DNA of 64,000 nt from Bacteroidia bacterium (GTDB lineage Bacteria; Bacteroidota; Bacteroidia; Bacteroidales; JAPLDU01). The stretch is taken from NCBI GenBank assembly GCA_026391255.1, contig JAPLDU010000001.1, positions 42,901 to 106,900 on the forward strand, given 5' to 3'. A model generated the notes under the pieces. It searched no databases. It was not told the origin of the DNA and was given only the letters and a program-made list of their open reading frames with translations. Positions 19,623-29,382 of the stretch are shown piece by piece. Position 1 is the first letter of the stretch. Each line of letters begins with the position of its first letter. The translations under genes and the position numbers were made by a program.

Positions 19623-20843
19623 ATTTAGTGCCCTTATTCTCTGAAGAAGCGTGGGATGCGAATAATGAAAAAACACATAATAAGGATGAGGTGTAATATT
19701 TGTCAGATTCTTAGCTGATAATCTTTTTAATGCATTTATAAGGTACTTAGCGTCAAAATTTATTTTTGTAAAATGATCTGCTTCATACTCGTTTTTCCTT
19801 GATATAAAGTTCATTCCAAGACTGATAATGGTGGAGACAGGACTGTAGATTATGCCAAAGACCACGATCCCGATATGAAAACTGACCTTTGCACCTAAGG
19901 ATGCAGATAGTGAAGGATTGCCGATAAAAAGGGATAAAACATACAAGGTGATCCCGGTTTCGATAACAGAAATGATCATCCCTGTCTGTATATGTTTTTT
20001 TTTGTAATGACCGATCTCATGGGCAAGAACAGCAACTATCTCGTTTACTGACAAATCATTAATCAATGTATCATATAAAACAATTCTTTTCTTAGGTCCG
20101 AACCCACTAAAGTAAGCATTTGCCTTGGTTGACCGTTTGGAGCCATTTATGACAAAAATATTGGTTAACCGGAAACCTACCTTTTTACTGAACTCCTCGA
20201 TTGCATTTCTGAGTTCGCCCTCTTCCAGAGGTATTTGTTTATTGAATAAAGGGACAATCAGGCTTGAATAGAACATGGCCATGAAAATGGAAAAAACGCT
20301 GATGGCAATCCAGGTATATACCCAGAACAAATCAGTGGTGGCCTGGTAAAACCAGACAATGAGGGCAATCAATCCTCCTCCAATGATGGCTGCAAGCAAC
20401 CAGCCTTTTAGTTTATCAAGAAAAAACGTCTTATGCGTGGTAGTATTAAACCCGTACTTCTGTTCAATTACAAAAGTCGAATAAATGGAAAAAGGAATGG
20501 ATATCAAATCGGATGCAAACATCAGAATTCCAAAAAACAGCAGGGCCATAGGCACAGGTTTAACCGTAATGCTCCTTACTAAATCATCAACAAATGAAAA
20601 GCCATTGAATAGCAACATACCCAGTATCAGAACAAAACTCAGGGAACTTGTGATAAATCCGAATCTGGCAGATTCTTTTTCGTATAACCTTGACTTCTTA
20701 AATTGTTCAGGATCGAATACATCTGCCAGTTCATCAGGAATCGCTGAATCTATCATCCTGAAATTCAGGTAATCAAGTATACGTTCAAAAACATAGTAAA
20801 TGACTATGATGGAAATAATGATAAAATAGAGCGTATGTGCCAT
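19620..20843 (-). CDS. M48-family (Ste24/CaaX-type) membrane metalloprotease
   Basis: The 407-aa integral membrane zinc protease has several N-terminal transmembrane helices. The catalytic motif is HEIGH in AVLAHEIGHYKKKH (about residue 274), and the third zinc ligand Glu is in NEYEADHFT. The SKRSTKANAYFSGFGPKKRIVLYDTL segment precedes the HExxH, as in Ste24. The family degrades misfolded or prenylated membrane proteins; bacterial targets are uncertain. The stop codon lies within a family A repeat. VWA and fabG genes lie upstream on the same strand. Confidence 0.9.
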   Translation of the reverse strand: MAHTLYFIIISIIVIYYVFERILDYLNFRMIDSAIPDELADVFDPEQFKKSRLYEKESARFGFITSSLSFVLILGMLLFNGFSFVDDLVRSITVKPVPMALLFFGILMFASDLISIPFSIYSTFVIEQKYGFNTTTHKTFFLDKLKGWLLAAIIGGGLIALIVWFYQATTDLFWVYTWIAISVFSIFMAMFYSSLIVPLFNKQIPLEEGELRNAIEEFSKKVGFRLTNIFVINGSKRSTKANAYFSGFGPKKRIVLYDTLINDLSVNEIVAVLAHEIGHYKKKHIQTGMIISVIETGITLYVLSLFIGNPSLSASLGAKVSFHIGIVVFGIIYSPVSTIISLGMNFISRKNEYEADHFTKINFDAKYLINALKRLSAKNLTNITPHPYYVFFHYSHPTLLQRIRALN

Positions 20844-20872
20844 ATTTTGAAAATACCGTGGAGGATCAATTA

Positions 20873-22957
20873 TTAATAACTACCGAAAAATTTGCGTGTA
20901 AACCATTCTGCACTAAGCAAAATCAGGATAAAAACAAATAATAGCTTGAGGTTTATGAGTTCTGTTAGTTTTTGTTCTGAATATGAGACTGGTACAATAT
21001 CATTATTATTGATCAGCCGGTTATACAAACTATCTGTTTGCCGGGGATAGAACATTTTCCCGTGATTATTCTTAGAAAGCTGAAATAACACCTGGTGATT
21101 TGCAATGGTGTTTGTCGCCTCAGTATTGACCTGCAACACTGTGAATCTTCCGTTTAATGTAAACTTCTTGTCACCGACAGTGGTATTTGCAGTATACGTG
21201 TAATCACCAACAGGAAAAACACCGGCATTCAGCCTGTATGACCTGGCTGTTTTATTGAATACAAAGGGAAACTTATTATTTTCTTTATTCAAAATCTCAA
21301 TAAATACGTCGGGTTCGTTGATCAGTTCATAACTAAGGTTATAAACTTCAGCATTCAGGATGACAGGTTCATTTTCATTAAAAACATTTTTTCCATACAC
21401 GTTTAGTTGTTCCCTGTTCAGTTTTAGGGCTAGGTATTGAACAATTTTATTGATCAGATCGCCAAAAACAACCTGGTTTGAATGCTGCAAAAAATCATAC
21501 ATTTTCCACCGCCAGATGCCTTCACCGGTAATAAAGCCCACCTTGTTATCAGCAAGCTGGCAGAAAAAGAGTAATGGTTTGGAAGTAGGTATTGATTTTA
21601 TTTTCTGATAGTAAAGAACCTGAGCTGACGAGTTGATATTATAATTTCCAAAAGGTGAAATAAGTGGCGGGGCTTTGGGGATAAAGTCCTTACCCTCTTC
21701 CCCGGGTTCAAATAGCATGAACTGGTCATTATACGATGCCTGGGTTTCTTCAAATGATTCTTTAGATTCGATAATATTCAGTCCGGCTTTCAGGTTATTC
21801 AGGCTTTGAACAGAGCTTTGGGAACCTAAAATAAAAAGCACGGGTATCTTATTTTTAAATATTTCCTGTAATACGCTTGTTGCTGAGTTTGTCAATGAAG
21901 GTAATTGATGCAATACAACCAGGTTATAATCTTTTACCGGTTTATTAAAATCGTTTATTGTAAAGCTCTGAACTTCAAAATTTTCATTTGATTTTAAGCT
22001 TTCATAAATAGCAGAAACATCAGGATGAGGAGAATTTGCCAGGATGAGTATCTTCTGGCGGCTGTCAATTACTTCAATTGCAATGTCCCTGTAATTGTTT
22101 TTTGTATTAATCTCCCTGAAATCAGGAGTGAGAGAAATGTGGTAATGTTGCATACCGGTTTTTTTTGCTTCCAGTTCAAGGTTCACAGTTTCAGAATAAT
22201 TTGCGGAAGAAACGTTGATATCCTTAGAGAAAACGGCCGTATTATTATTAAAAACAGTCAGCGTGGTTTTCACCCCGCTAAGGTCTTTCACATCTGCAAT
22301 CACCTGGATGGGAAACCGGTTTCCGAGAAATACGATCTTATTGTAATTGACTTCAGATAAAATAATATCCTTCAATACACTGGTATCACCAAGTGCGAGT
22401 GAATAAATGGGAAAATTAACAGAATTTGCAGAATATACAGGGTTGCTGCCTTCGTTATAAATCCCATCGCTGGCAAGGATCATGGCGCCGACATTCCTGT
22501 TCACATAACGATTCTTTATTTCATCCATCAATGATGAAATAGACGTTTGCTTGTCGGAATAATTAAACTTCAGTCCCTCAGATATCTTGTCACCAAATGA
22601 ATAAGTATTTACCTCATATTTAGATGATAGTTTTCTGATCAGATCATTGACCTTATTCTTGTAGTCATTCCTGTAAAACGATGAATCTTTATTAATGACA
22701 ATAGATTCTGAGTTATCCTGGGCTAAAATAATAATTGGTCTCTCAATATATTTATATAGTGATTTGATCAGAGGCGAAAGCAGAAGAAGAGAAATAAAAA
22801 ATACAGAAACAAAACGCGAAATGGCCATTCCCCAGGTTGCCCAGGCAGGTATATCTTTAAGACTTTTGTCTTTCCTGTAAAGCAAAACAGAGGCTGCAAC
22901 TGCCAGAATAATGCAGAATATTATCAGCCAGAGAGGGTATTCAGTTAATAATCTCAA
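20873..22957 (-). CDS. VWA-like membrane protein
   Basis: The 694-aa protein has two N-terminal transmembrane helices and one C-terminal helix (LKLLFVFILILLSAEWF). Residues about 75-260 form a VWA-like region with a MIDAS-type DNSES at about 81-85 and ILASDGIYNEGSNP. A class-I glutamine-amidotransferase-like fold and beta-domains follow. This layout occurs in Bacteroidota membrane proteins related to BatA, of unknown role. The first in-frame start is TTG; no ATG suits. It is 29 nt upstream of the M48 gene and in the same direction. Confidence 0.65.
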   Translation of the reverse strand: MRLLTEYPLWLIIFCIILAVAASVLLYRKDKSLKDIPAWATWGMAISRFVSVFFISLLLLSPLIKSLYKYIERPIIILAQDNSESIVINKDSSFYRNDYKNKVNDLIRKLSSKYEVNTYSFGDKISEGLKFNYSDKQTSISSLMDEIKNRYVNRNVGAMILASDGIYNEGSNPVYSANSVNFPIYSLALGDTSVLKDIILSEVNYNKIVFLGNRFPIQVIADVKDLSGVKTTLTVFNNNTAVFSKDINVSSANYSETVNLELEAKKTGMQHYHISLTPDFREINTKNNYRDIAIEVIDSRQKILILANSPHPDVSAIYESLKSNENFEVQSFTINDFNKPVKDYNLVVLHQLPSLTNSATSVLQEIFKNKIPVLFILGSQSSVQSLNNLKAGLNIIESKESFEETQASYNDQFMLFEPGEEGKDFIPKAPPLISPFGNYNINSSAQVLYYQKIKSIPTSKPLLFFCQLADNKVGFITGEGIWRWKMYDFLQHSNQVVFGDLINKIVQYLALKLNREQLNVYGKNVFNENEPVILNAEVYNLSYELINEPDVFIEILNKENNKFPFVFNKTARSYRLNAGVFPVGDYTYTANTTVGDKKFTLNGRFTVLQVNTEATNTIANHQVLFQLSKNNHGKMFYPRQTDSLYNRLINNNDIVPVSYSEQKLTELINLKLLFVFILILLSAEWFTRKFFGSY

Positions 22958-22987
22958 TTGGAAAAATTGAACAGGTTAAAATTGTTA

Positions 22988-23734
22988 TCAGGTATTCATT
23001 GCACCACAGACATTTATCACTTGTCCGCTCACATAGGAAGAAAGATCGGAAGCAAGAAAGAGCACCACATTGGCAACATCTTCGGTTGTACCGCCTCTTT
23101 TAAGGGGAATTTTTTCAATCCAGCCGGCTTTTACTTCCTCCGGAAGAGTATCGGTCATTTCAGTGAGGATGAAGCCCGGTGCAACGGCATTACACCTTAT
23201 GTTGCGCGATCCCATCTCTTTTGCTACCGATTTAGTGAATCCAATGATTCCGGCCTTGGATGCCGAATAGTTGGATTGTCCTGCATTTCCACTTACACCT
23301 ACAACAGAACTCATGTTAATAATAGAGCCGGATCGTTGGTTAAGCATTGTTTTTTGAACGGCCTTGGTAAAATTAAAAACGGATTTTAAATTGACATTTA
23401 TCACAGCATCCCATTGATCTTCAGACATTCTCATCAATAAAGTATCTTTTGTGATACCGGCATTATTCACCAGGAAATCTATTCTTCCGAAATCTTTCAC
23501 AATCTGATCTACAACTGTCATTGTATCAAGTAATTTACTCGCATCTGAAGCATAACCCTTGGCTTTAACCCCAAAAGCAGTAAGTTCTTTCTCCAGGTTT
23601 TGCATATGCTCATTGTAAACCAGGTCAGTAAAAGCAACATCAGCTCCTTCTCCAGCCAGTTTCAGAGCGATAGACTTGCCAATTCCCCTTGCTGCACCTG
23701 TTACTACAGCTGTTTTTCCTTCAAGTAATTTCAT
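22988..23734 (-). CDS. fabG: 3-oxoacyl-ACP reductase
   Basis: This 248-aa classical SDR has TGxxxGxG (VTGAARGIGKS), NNAG (VNNAGITKD), the catalytic Ser in INMSSVVG and the YxxxK pair in YSASKAG. It reduces 3-ketoacyl-ACP with NADPH in fatty-acid synthesis. Length and motifs match FabG closely. No other fab gene adjoins it. Confidence 0.93.
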   Translation of the reverse strand: MKLLEGKTAVVTGAARGIGKSIALKLAGEGADVAFTDLVYNEHMQNLEKELTAFGVKAKGYASDASKLLDTMTVVDQIVKDFGRIDFLVNNAGITKDTLLMRMSEDQWDAVINVNLKSVFNFTKAVQKTMLNQRSGSIINMSSVVGVSGNAGQSNYSASKAGIIGFTKSVAKEMGSRNIRCNAVAPGFILTEMTDTLPEEVKAGWIEKIPLKRGGTTEDVANVVLFLASDLSSYVSGQVINVCGAMNT

Positions 23735-23798
23735 AATTATCAGTTTTACATTCTCAATAACAATAATTATCCGGAAAAATTATGATCATGAATGATTG

Positions 23799-23832
23799 CA
23801 AAAAAGCCCTGCCGTTAAAAAAATGCAGGGCT
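23799..23832 (-). terminator. Terminator of the 23858 outer-membrane protein gene
   Basis: The stem AGCCCTGC/GCAGGGCT has a 12-nt loop and on the minus strand is followed by TTTTTGC. Confidence 0.85.
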
Positions 23833-23857
23833 GTATATTTATAAATCCTGTCTGTTT

Positions 23858-24502
23858 TCAATGATTAAAATAAGATCTTTGAGGAAACATTGCAACATTA
23901 TCAAATTGCTGAAAAGGTGCATTGCCACTGACATTTCTGATTTCTATACCAATCATGGAATTATCGGTGACTTTAAATTCTGCACCAAAAGAAAATTCCT
24001 TTGCTTGATAATCAATGCTTTTATTATCGCCATTCTGTTTATAAGTATTAATTCCATAGGCAGCCGTTCCATACAGGGTAATCCTGTCATTCACCAAATA
24101 CCTTCCCCTGGTAAATACCAGTTTCTGGTCAAGAGAGCCAGCTACCGGCAAAGAAATATCACCATATAAAGGATTATAAGTGTTTAGCATATTTCCCCGG
24201 GAATAAGTAACCCCGACATCTAATGAAAACCGGTTTGAAAGATCATAACTGACAAAGGGCGAAACAAAGGTATTAAAGCAGGTACCATAACCTTTAAAAG
24301 AGCTGACAGATGTTCCAAGTTCAAGGGATGTTCTGATTTTCGGATTATTTTTTAAAATATTGAATGAACTGTTTGGTTCTAATGTATTACCAGATTTTAG
24401 AGTATCCTTTCTCCGGGCATATTCAGGAATTTCAGTTGAATATTGGGCGTATCCATTGTAAAAGAGAATACTAAAAGCAAATATGCAAATAAATGTTTTC
24501 AT
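23858..24502 (-). CDS. Small outer-membrane beta-barrel protein
   Basis: The 214-aa protein has a signal peptide ending NGYAQ. Alternating aromatic strands follow (TSLELGTSVSSFKGYG, FSLDVGVTYSRGN, ITLYGTAAYGINTY, FSFGAEFKVTDNSMIGIEIR), consistent with an 8-10-strand barrel. It ends with an aromatic motif (QRSYFNH). No specific function is evident. It is a single-gene unit with its own -7 element and terminator. Confidence 0.6.
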   Translation of the reverse strand: MKTFICIFAFSILFYNGYAQYSTEIPEYARRKDTLKSGNTLEPNSSFNILKNNPKIRTSLELGTSVSSFKGYGTCFNTFVSPFVSYDLSNRFSLDVGVTYSRGNMLNTYNPLYGDISLPVAGSLDQKLVFTRGRYLVNDRITLYGTAAYGINTYKQNGDNKSIDYQAKEFSFGAEFKVTDNSMIGIEIRNVSGNAPFQQFDNVAMFPQRSYFNH

Positions 24503-24526
24503 AACATTTGTATTTCAAATACAACG

Positions 24527-24534
24527 CAAAAGTA
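24527..24534 (-). promoter_or_regulatory. -7 element of the 23858 gene
   Basis: TACTTTTG on the minus strand, 24 nt upstream of the ATG, matches TAnnTTTG. No exact -33 TTTG is seen. Confidence 0.5.
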
Positions 24535-24579
24535 ATCATTTTATTTATGGCGAAATTATTTTTAAGGTGAATCAATTTA

Positions 24580-24695
24580 CGAATGACGAATGACGATTTA
24601 CGAATTAAAGACAACAAATAAGCGACAATATGTTAGTAAGTTTTTTCTCTTAATCGCCTACAGTCTAAAGATGCCTGACAGTCTGGTGCAATCTG
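24580..24695. repeat. ACGAATGACGAATG tandem plus family B repeat overlapping the kdsA end
   Basis: ACGAATGACGAATGACGATT is a short tandem of ACGAATG words. It is followed by CGCCTACAGTCTAAAGATGC, a family B copy that contains the kdsA stop codon. Family B words continue into the last kdsA codons (TVRHL). Confidence 0.65.
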
Positions 24696-25498
24696 ACAAG
24701 TCTGGTCAGCAATCCTTCCAATCGGGACAGATTAAGCATATTTGCCCCATCGGAAAGGGCTTTTTCAGGGTGAGGATGAGTTTCGAGGAAAATTCCATCT
24801 ACACCTGTTGCAATCCCAGCCCTGGCAATTGTTTCGATTAACTCAGGATTACCCCCGGTAACACCTGTTGACTGGTTAGGTTGTTTAAGTGAATGTGTAA
24901 TATCGAGAATCACAGGATAACCAATCTTTTGCATGACAGGAATGCTACGGAAATCAACTACTAAGTCCTGGTAACCGAACATAGTTCCACGTTCTGTGAG
25001 CATTATCCTGTCGTTGCCCGAATCAATTACTTTATCAACGGAGAATTTCATTGCTTCTGCTGACATGAACTGACCTTTTTTAATATTCACCACTTTACCG
25101 GTTTTTGCTGCTGCAATCAGTAAGTCGGTCTGACGACAAAGAAATGCAGGAATCTGAAGTATGTCAACAAATCCGGCTGCCAGGTCAGCTTCTTCTGCAG
25201 AATGAATATCGGTCACAATAACAAGGCCTAGCTGCTTCCTGACTTTAGCAAGTATTTCAAGAGCCTGAACATCACCAATACCAGAAAAAGAATCAACCCT
25301 TGACCTGTTGGCTTTACGGTAAGATGCCTTGAATACCAAAGGAATCTGAAGCACAGAACAAATTTCCCTGACTTTTCCGGCAACTTCAAACACCAGATTT
25401 TCACTCTCCACTACACAGGGACCAGCAAGCAGGAAGAAATTGCCATTCTCAAAATCAAAATCTTTAAACAGGCTACTCAATATTTCATTTTTCTTCAT
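24665..25498 (-). CDS. kdsA: 3-deoxy-8-phosphooctulonate synthase
   Basis: The 277-aa enzyme condenses PEP with arabinose 5-phosphate to make KDO-8-phosphate for the lipopolysaccharide core. Motifs include LLAGPCVVES, FKASYRKANRSRVDSFSG, VTDIHS, LQIPAFLCRQTDLL and DITHSLKQPN. A Cys in LCRQTD and an aligned His/Glu set suggest a possibly metal-dependent form, but this is not certain from motifs. The C-terminus runs into a family B repeat. The 25509 gene lies 10 nt upstream in the same direction. Confidence 0.94.
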   Translation of the reverse strand: MKKNEILSSLFKDFDFENGNFFLLAGPCVVESENLVFEVAGKVREICSVLQIPLVFKASYRKANRSRVDSFSGIGDVQALEILAKVRKQLGLVIVTDIHSAEEADLAAGFVDILQIPAFLCRQTDLLIAAAKTGKVVNIKKGQFMSAEAMKFSVDKVIDSGNDRIMLTERGTMFGYQDLVVDFRSIPVMQKIGYPVILDITHSLKQPNQSTGVTGGNPELIETIARAGIATGVDGIFLETHPHPEKALSDGANMLNLSRLEGLLTRLVRLHQTVRHL

Positions 25499-25508
25499 GT
25501 CAAATTAA

Positions 25509-26807
25509 TTAATTTCCATAAATAAGCTGAATATTAATGCTTTGTGATAAAGAGTTGTCAGGTTTAATAAATCCGATAATATTACCACTTGCTATTCTGA
25601 ATCTGAAACGATGAATTTTAATCTCTGTGCCTAATCCAAGCCTGATATCAGATGAATTTCCACCATAGCTCAACTGGAATAATGCAGCTAGATTATTATT
25701 ATCATTTATATTGAAGAATTTCTTCCCAGCTAAATAGATTACTGGAGCTGGCATTACTGAAGCCTGGTAACAATAAGCACCAGGTGAAAGAATAAGATTA
25801 TTATGTAAAAAAGGGATATCCATTTCAAATGAAATTTTTCTTGGCAAAGATGTTTTATACTCCCCTTTTTTTGCTTGTGAATAATAAAATTGCTTTTTCA
25901 GGCTGTCAATGGAAAATGAGTTGAAATTAGCGCTCCCCAGATCAAAGAGACTTGTAATATCAACACCTGTGTAACTTATTGAAGTATCATGGTTAACTAA
26001 AGTCGACTGATCATTCCAGTAGACTGTGCCTGCATCTTCTAACGTCAATGATATGGTTATCTGGCTTTTAACAAACCTGTATGAAAGCATGAAATCAGTT
26101 GAAAAACCAATTCCTCTGCCATTACCTGTCGAATCTGCGGCTTTTGTACTACGGTAATCATAGTTTGCATCAAGATTCAGGTATTCCCCGTCTTCACTGG
26201 TAGAAATATGCGCATCATTAAATCTTATGGAATAATTATTAACACCATTCACAATGGAAATGGCAGAAAAAAAAGTAAGGTTATTGTGAGCCAGGAATCT
26301 CCTGAACAAACCGAACTTTATTTTTTGATAATCAGTATAATTTAGACTGAACCCGGAAAGGTCAGCAGTTTTCCCTGCAAACATTGAATTTCCATAGAAA
26401 ACAATGTTATAATAATCCCTGGAAAATTTTATTCCTGCAAAATAATTCTGTGATCCCGATATCAGGTATCCACATCTTTTGCTATGAGGAAAAAATCCTG
26501 TGAGGAACCAATCAAGACTTCCTGAAGCAAGAAAGAAATTATTGTTTGCCAGTTTACTGGCTCCTTTCAGATCAGCGCTGATGTATTTCCCCTGATAGAA
26601 TGAATTTACAAAATTGTTTGTCAGTGAATTGGAAAACGTGCCAAGTGTTCCGGAAATGCCTGTTTTTAAACCTGTCGTTGTATCTGAGGTCAAAAAATAT
26701 TTCCAGTATCCATTTGTTTCATCCAATGAACCAAGACCACCATATTGGGAGAATGAATATTGTGCACAAATACACAACATGCTGATAATAAACCAAATTC
26801 TTGTCAA
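25509..26807 (-). CDS. Outer-membrane beta-barrel protein (DUF5723-like)
   Basis: The 432-aa protein has a signal peptide (CICAQYSFSQ) and many amphipathic strands with aromatic girdles. The length, GLGSLDETNGYWKYF opening and repeated barrel strands recall Bacteroidota DUF5723 or PorV-like barrels, but I cannot fix a family. The first in-frame start is TTG, giving MTRIWFIISML; no upstream ATG exists. It lies 10 nt upstream of kdsA and is probably co-transcribed with it. Confidence 0.5.
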   Translation of the reverse strand: MTRIWFIISMLCICAQYSFSQYGGLGSLDETNGYWKYFLTSDTTTGLKTGISGTLGTFSNSLTNNFVNSFYQGKYISADLKGASKLANNNFFLASGSLDWFLTGFFPHSKRCGYLISGSQNYFAGIKFSRDYYNIVFYGNSMFAGKTADLSGFSLNYTDYQKIKFGLFRRFLAHNNLTFFSAISIVNGVNNYSIRFNDAHISTSEDGEYLNLDANYDYRSTKAADSTGNGRGIGFSTDFMLSYRFVKSQITISLTLEDAGTVYWNDQSTLVNHDTSISYTGVDITSLFDLGSANFNSFSIDSLKKQFYYSQAKKGEYKTSLPRKISFEMDIPFLHNNLILSPGAYCYQASVMPAPVIYLAGKKFFNINDNNNLAALFQLSYGGNSSDIRLGLGTEIKIHRFRFRIASGNIIGFIKPDNSLSQSINIQLIYGN

Positions 26808-27132
26808 AAGATATGATTGAATATTTGCTGCTAATAAAATGAAAAAAACTAATTTCTACCTGAATTATTTGGTGGTATTAATTTCAACCTTTTAGTATCT
26901 CATTTCTGAAATATTGACGCGTTTTGGCAAAAAATTCCAAAAAATAAATCACAAAAAACACATAATAAGCAATATCAAAATTTCAAATACGAAACAAGCT
27001 ACTTTGAATTTGTCATTTTGTTGATTGATATTTATTTGTTATTTGTATTTTGAGATTTGTGATTTCTTGTTACGTTCTGGCTCGTCTAGGTTAGGTTCTA
27101 TGCATAATTGGCATTTATAATTAAACTCAATT
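26808..27132. other. Intergenic gap with low-complexity inverted words
   Basis: No gene is seen. The region holds AATTTCAAATACGAAAC on the left and GTATTTTGAGATTTGTGATT on the right, roughly inverted. This is another example of the short AT-rich intergenic repeats. It separates the barrel gene from relA. Confidence 0.45.
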
Positions 27133-29346
27133 TTAGGATTCCAGCCTGATTGCTTTAGTAACTCCTTTTACTTCAATTAATTTTCTGAGTAATATTTGAA
27201 GTTGCGTTTGACCATTGACAAAAACCTTAATAATTCCCTCAAAAACCCCTTTTTTAGAAGACAGAGTAAATGATCTCATATTCAATTTAAGTTCCTGGGA
27301 AATAACGGTCGAAATATTGTTGATCATACCTAATTCATCCAAACCGGTAATTTTAATAATAGCCTGAAAAGCTGATTTCTCAGGACGGGTTCCCCAGGTA
27401 ATTTTCATAATTCTGTAGTTGTATTTTTCTATCATTCGTAAGGCATTGGGGCAATTCTTCCTGTGAATGCTGATCCCTTTGCCTACCCTTACAAATCCAA
27501 AAACATCATCGCCAAAAATAGGACTACAACATTTAGCTAATGAATAATTTACATTTTTTATATTTTCACCCAGATGTATATAATCAGCATTAGTATCTTC
27601 ATTATTAGAATATTCAATATGTTTTTGTTCAGGTAATAAAGGAGTAATCTCTTGTTTTTCAGGGATGGTAAGTATGGTTTTAATCTCGGAAACAGCAATA
27701 CTTTCGTCATAAATCCGGTAGTACAACTCGGTGGAAGTCTTTAACTTATAATGAGCTAATAGCTTAGTAATACTTTCATCCACATTTAATTTCCAGTTTT
27801 TCAGTTTTCTGTGAATGATCTCCTTACCTGCTTCGGCCAACTTAAACTTTTCTTCATCAATCAGTTTCTTTATTCTGGCTCTGGCTTTAGTAGTAACAAC
27901 GATATTCAACCAGTCGTGGGCAGGCTTTTGGTTTTTGCTGGTAAGAATTTCGACCTGGTCGCCGTTCTGCAACTGGTATCGAAGAGGTACGGCTTTATGG
28001 TTTACTTTGGCACCAATGCATTTAGCACCCACATCTGTATGTATCTCGAAAGCAAAATCCAAAGCTGTAGCGCCTTTTGGAAGTTTTTTCAGATCACCGC
28101 CAGGAGTGAAAACAAAAACCTCGTTTGAAGCCATATCCATACTAAAGTAGTTAATGAAATCAACTACATTAAGTTCAGAATTTTCAAGCAATTCGCGTAA
28201 ATTATTCAACCATTGCCGGTCAAAATCACCAGTTTCCTTTATCCCTTTGTATTTCCAATGAGCTGCCAGTCCACGTTCAGCTAAATCATTCATTCTCTGC
28301 GTTCTGATCTGAATCTCAACCCACTTTCCCTGTGGGCCCATTACAGTAGTATGAAGGGATTCGTAACCATTTGATTTCGGTATTGATATCCAGTCCCGCA
28401 GCCGGCTTGGATTTGGTGGATAAATATCTGTGACCACAGAATATACTTTCCAGCATTCCATTTTTTCATTTTCCATGTTGGTTGTCAGTATGATCCTGAT
28501 AGCAAAAATGTCATATACTTCTTCAAATTCCACATTCTGTTTCTTCATTTTCGACCAGATGGAGTAGACCGATTTGGTTCTCCATTTAATTTCATATCGA
28601 ACCTTCCTTTTATCCAGCTCATTTCTCAGCGGCAAAAGGAACGTTTCGACATATTCTTTCCTGACTTCCTGAGTATCAGATAATTTTTGAAATATTGAAT
28701 GATATATGTCAGGTTGGGAATATTTTAGTATAAGGTCTTCGAGTTCAGTCTTAATATTATAAAATCCGAGTCTGTGAGCCAAGGGAATATAAATCTGTTT
28801 TGCTTCTTCGCAGGTTATCAAGGTTATTTCCTTTTCAAACAATGAGGTATTCCTGAGTTTGTACATTTGAATTGCAAGGGAAATCAAGATTACCCTCACA
28901 TCTTTTGCCAGTGAAAACAGATACTTTCTGAAGTTATCGGCCTGCAAAATCACTTTACTATTCGTAACTGTCTGGAACTTGAGCAAGCCATCCAGTATTT
29001 CAGCTTCGACAAGTCCAAATTCATCAGTAATCTGTGCAATAGTGATCTGACCTTCAATTACCGGTATAAAGAGCAATGCACAAATGATTGTGGATGTTCC
29101 CAGTCCTATTTCCTGAACTGAAATTCGCGCAACACCAATCGAAAAGAGAATGGTTGGTTGTTCATTATTTAAATATTTATTACTCTGATATTTTAATAAT
29201 AATTCATAAGCCTTTCGAATCCTTCCTGTATCGCCTTTTTTAAGCAATGGCTTGGAAATTTTAAGTAAAGCTTTATATTCATCATTCAATTTTACTTTGT
29301 CATCTCTGCTGATACCCGATGAAACCAATGATGTATTATTTTTCAT
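27133..29346 (-). CDS. relA: RelA/SpoT-family (p)ppGpp synthetase with degenerate hydrolase domain
   Basis: The 737-aa RSH protein has an N-terminal HD-like domain, a synthetase domain (YEIKWRTKSVYSIWSKMKKQ, YDIFAIRIIL, RLRDWISIPKSNGYESLHTT, EIQIRTQRMNDLAERGLAAH), TGS (EVFVFTPGGDLKKLPKGATA), a zinc-finger-type CC (AKCCSPIFGDD, NCPN) and ACT at the end. In the hydrolase region the usual HDxxED is replaced (ALLFIPVIEGQ) and the first His position reads FSIGVAR, so hydrolysis is probably lost. RLRD resembles the RxKD motif. It most likely makes the stringent alarmone, with a separate SpoT elsewhere. The unknown 29383 gene lies 36 nt upstream. Confidence 0.88.
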   Translation of the reverse strand: MKNNTSLVSSGISRDDKVKLNDEYKALLKISKPLLKKGDTGRIRKAYELLLKYQSNKYLNNEQPTILFSIGVARISVQEIGLGTSTIICALLFIPVIEGQITIAQITDEFGLVEAEILDGLLKFQTVTNSKVILQADNFRKYLFSLAKDVRVILISLAIQMYKLRNTSLFEKEITLITCEEAKQIYIPLAHRLGFYNIKTELEDLILKYSQPDIYHSIFQKLSDTQEVRKEYVETFLLPLRNELDKRKVRYEIKWRTKSVYSIWSKMKKQNVEFEEVYDIFAIRIILTTNMENEKMECWKVYSVVTDIYPPNPSRLRDWISIPKSNGYESLHTTVMGPQGKWVEIQIRTQRMNDLAERGLAAHWKYKGIKETGDFDRQWLNNLRELLENSELNVVDFINYFSMDMASNEVFVFTPGGDLKKLPKGATALDFAFEIHTDVGAKCIGAKVNHKAVPLRYQLQNGDQVEILTSKNQKPAHDWLNIVVTTKARARIKKLIDEEKFKLAEAGKEIIHRKLKNWKLNVDESITKLLAHYKLKTSTELYYRIYDESIAVSEIKTILTIPEKQEITPLLPEQKHIEYSNNEDTNADYIHLGENIKNVNYSLAKCCSPIFGDDVFGFVRVGKGISIHRKNCPNALRMIEKYNYRIMKITWGTRPEKSAFQAIIKITGLDELGMINNISTVISQELKLNMRSFTLSSKKGVFEGIIKVFVNGQTQLQILLRKLIEVKGVTKAIRLES

Positions 29347-29382
29347 TCTTTACGATTAATCGATATATTAACCTAAAAACTA

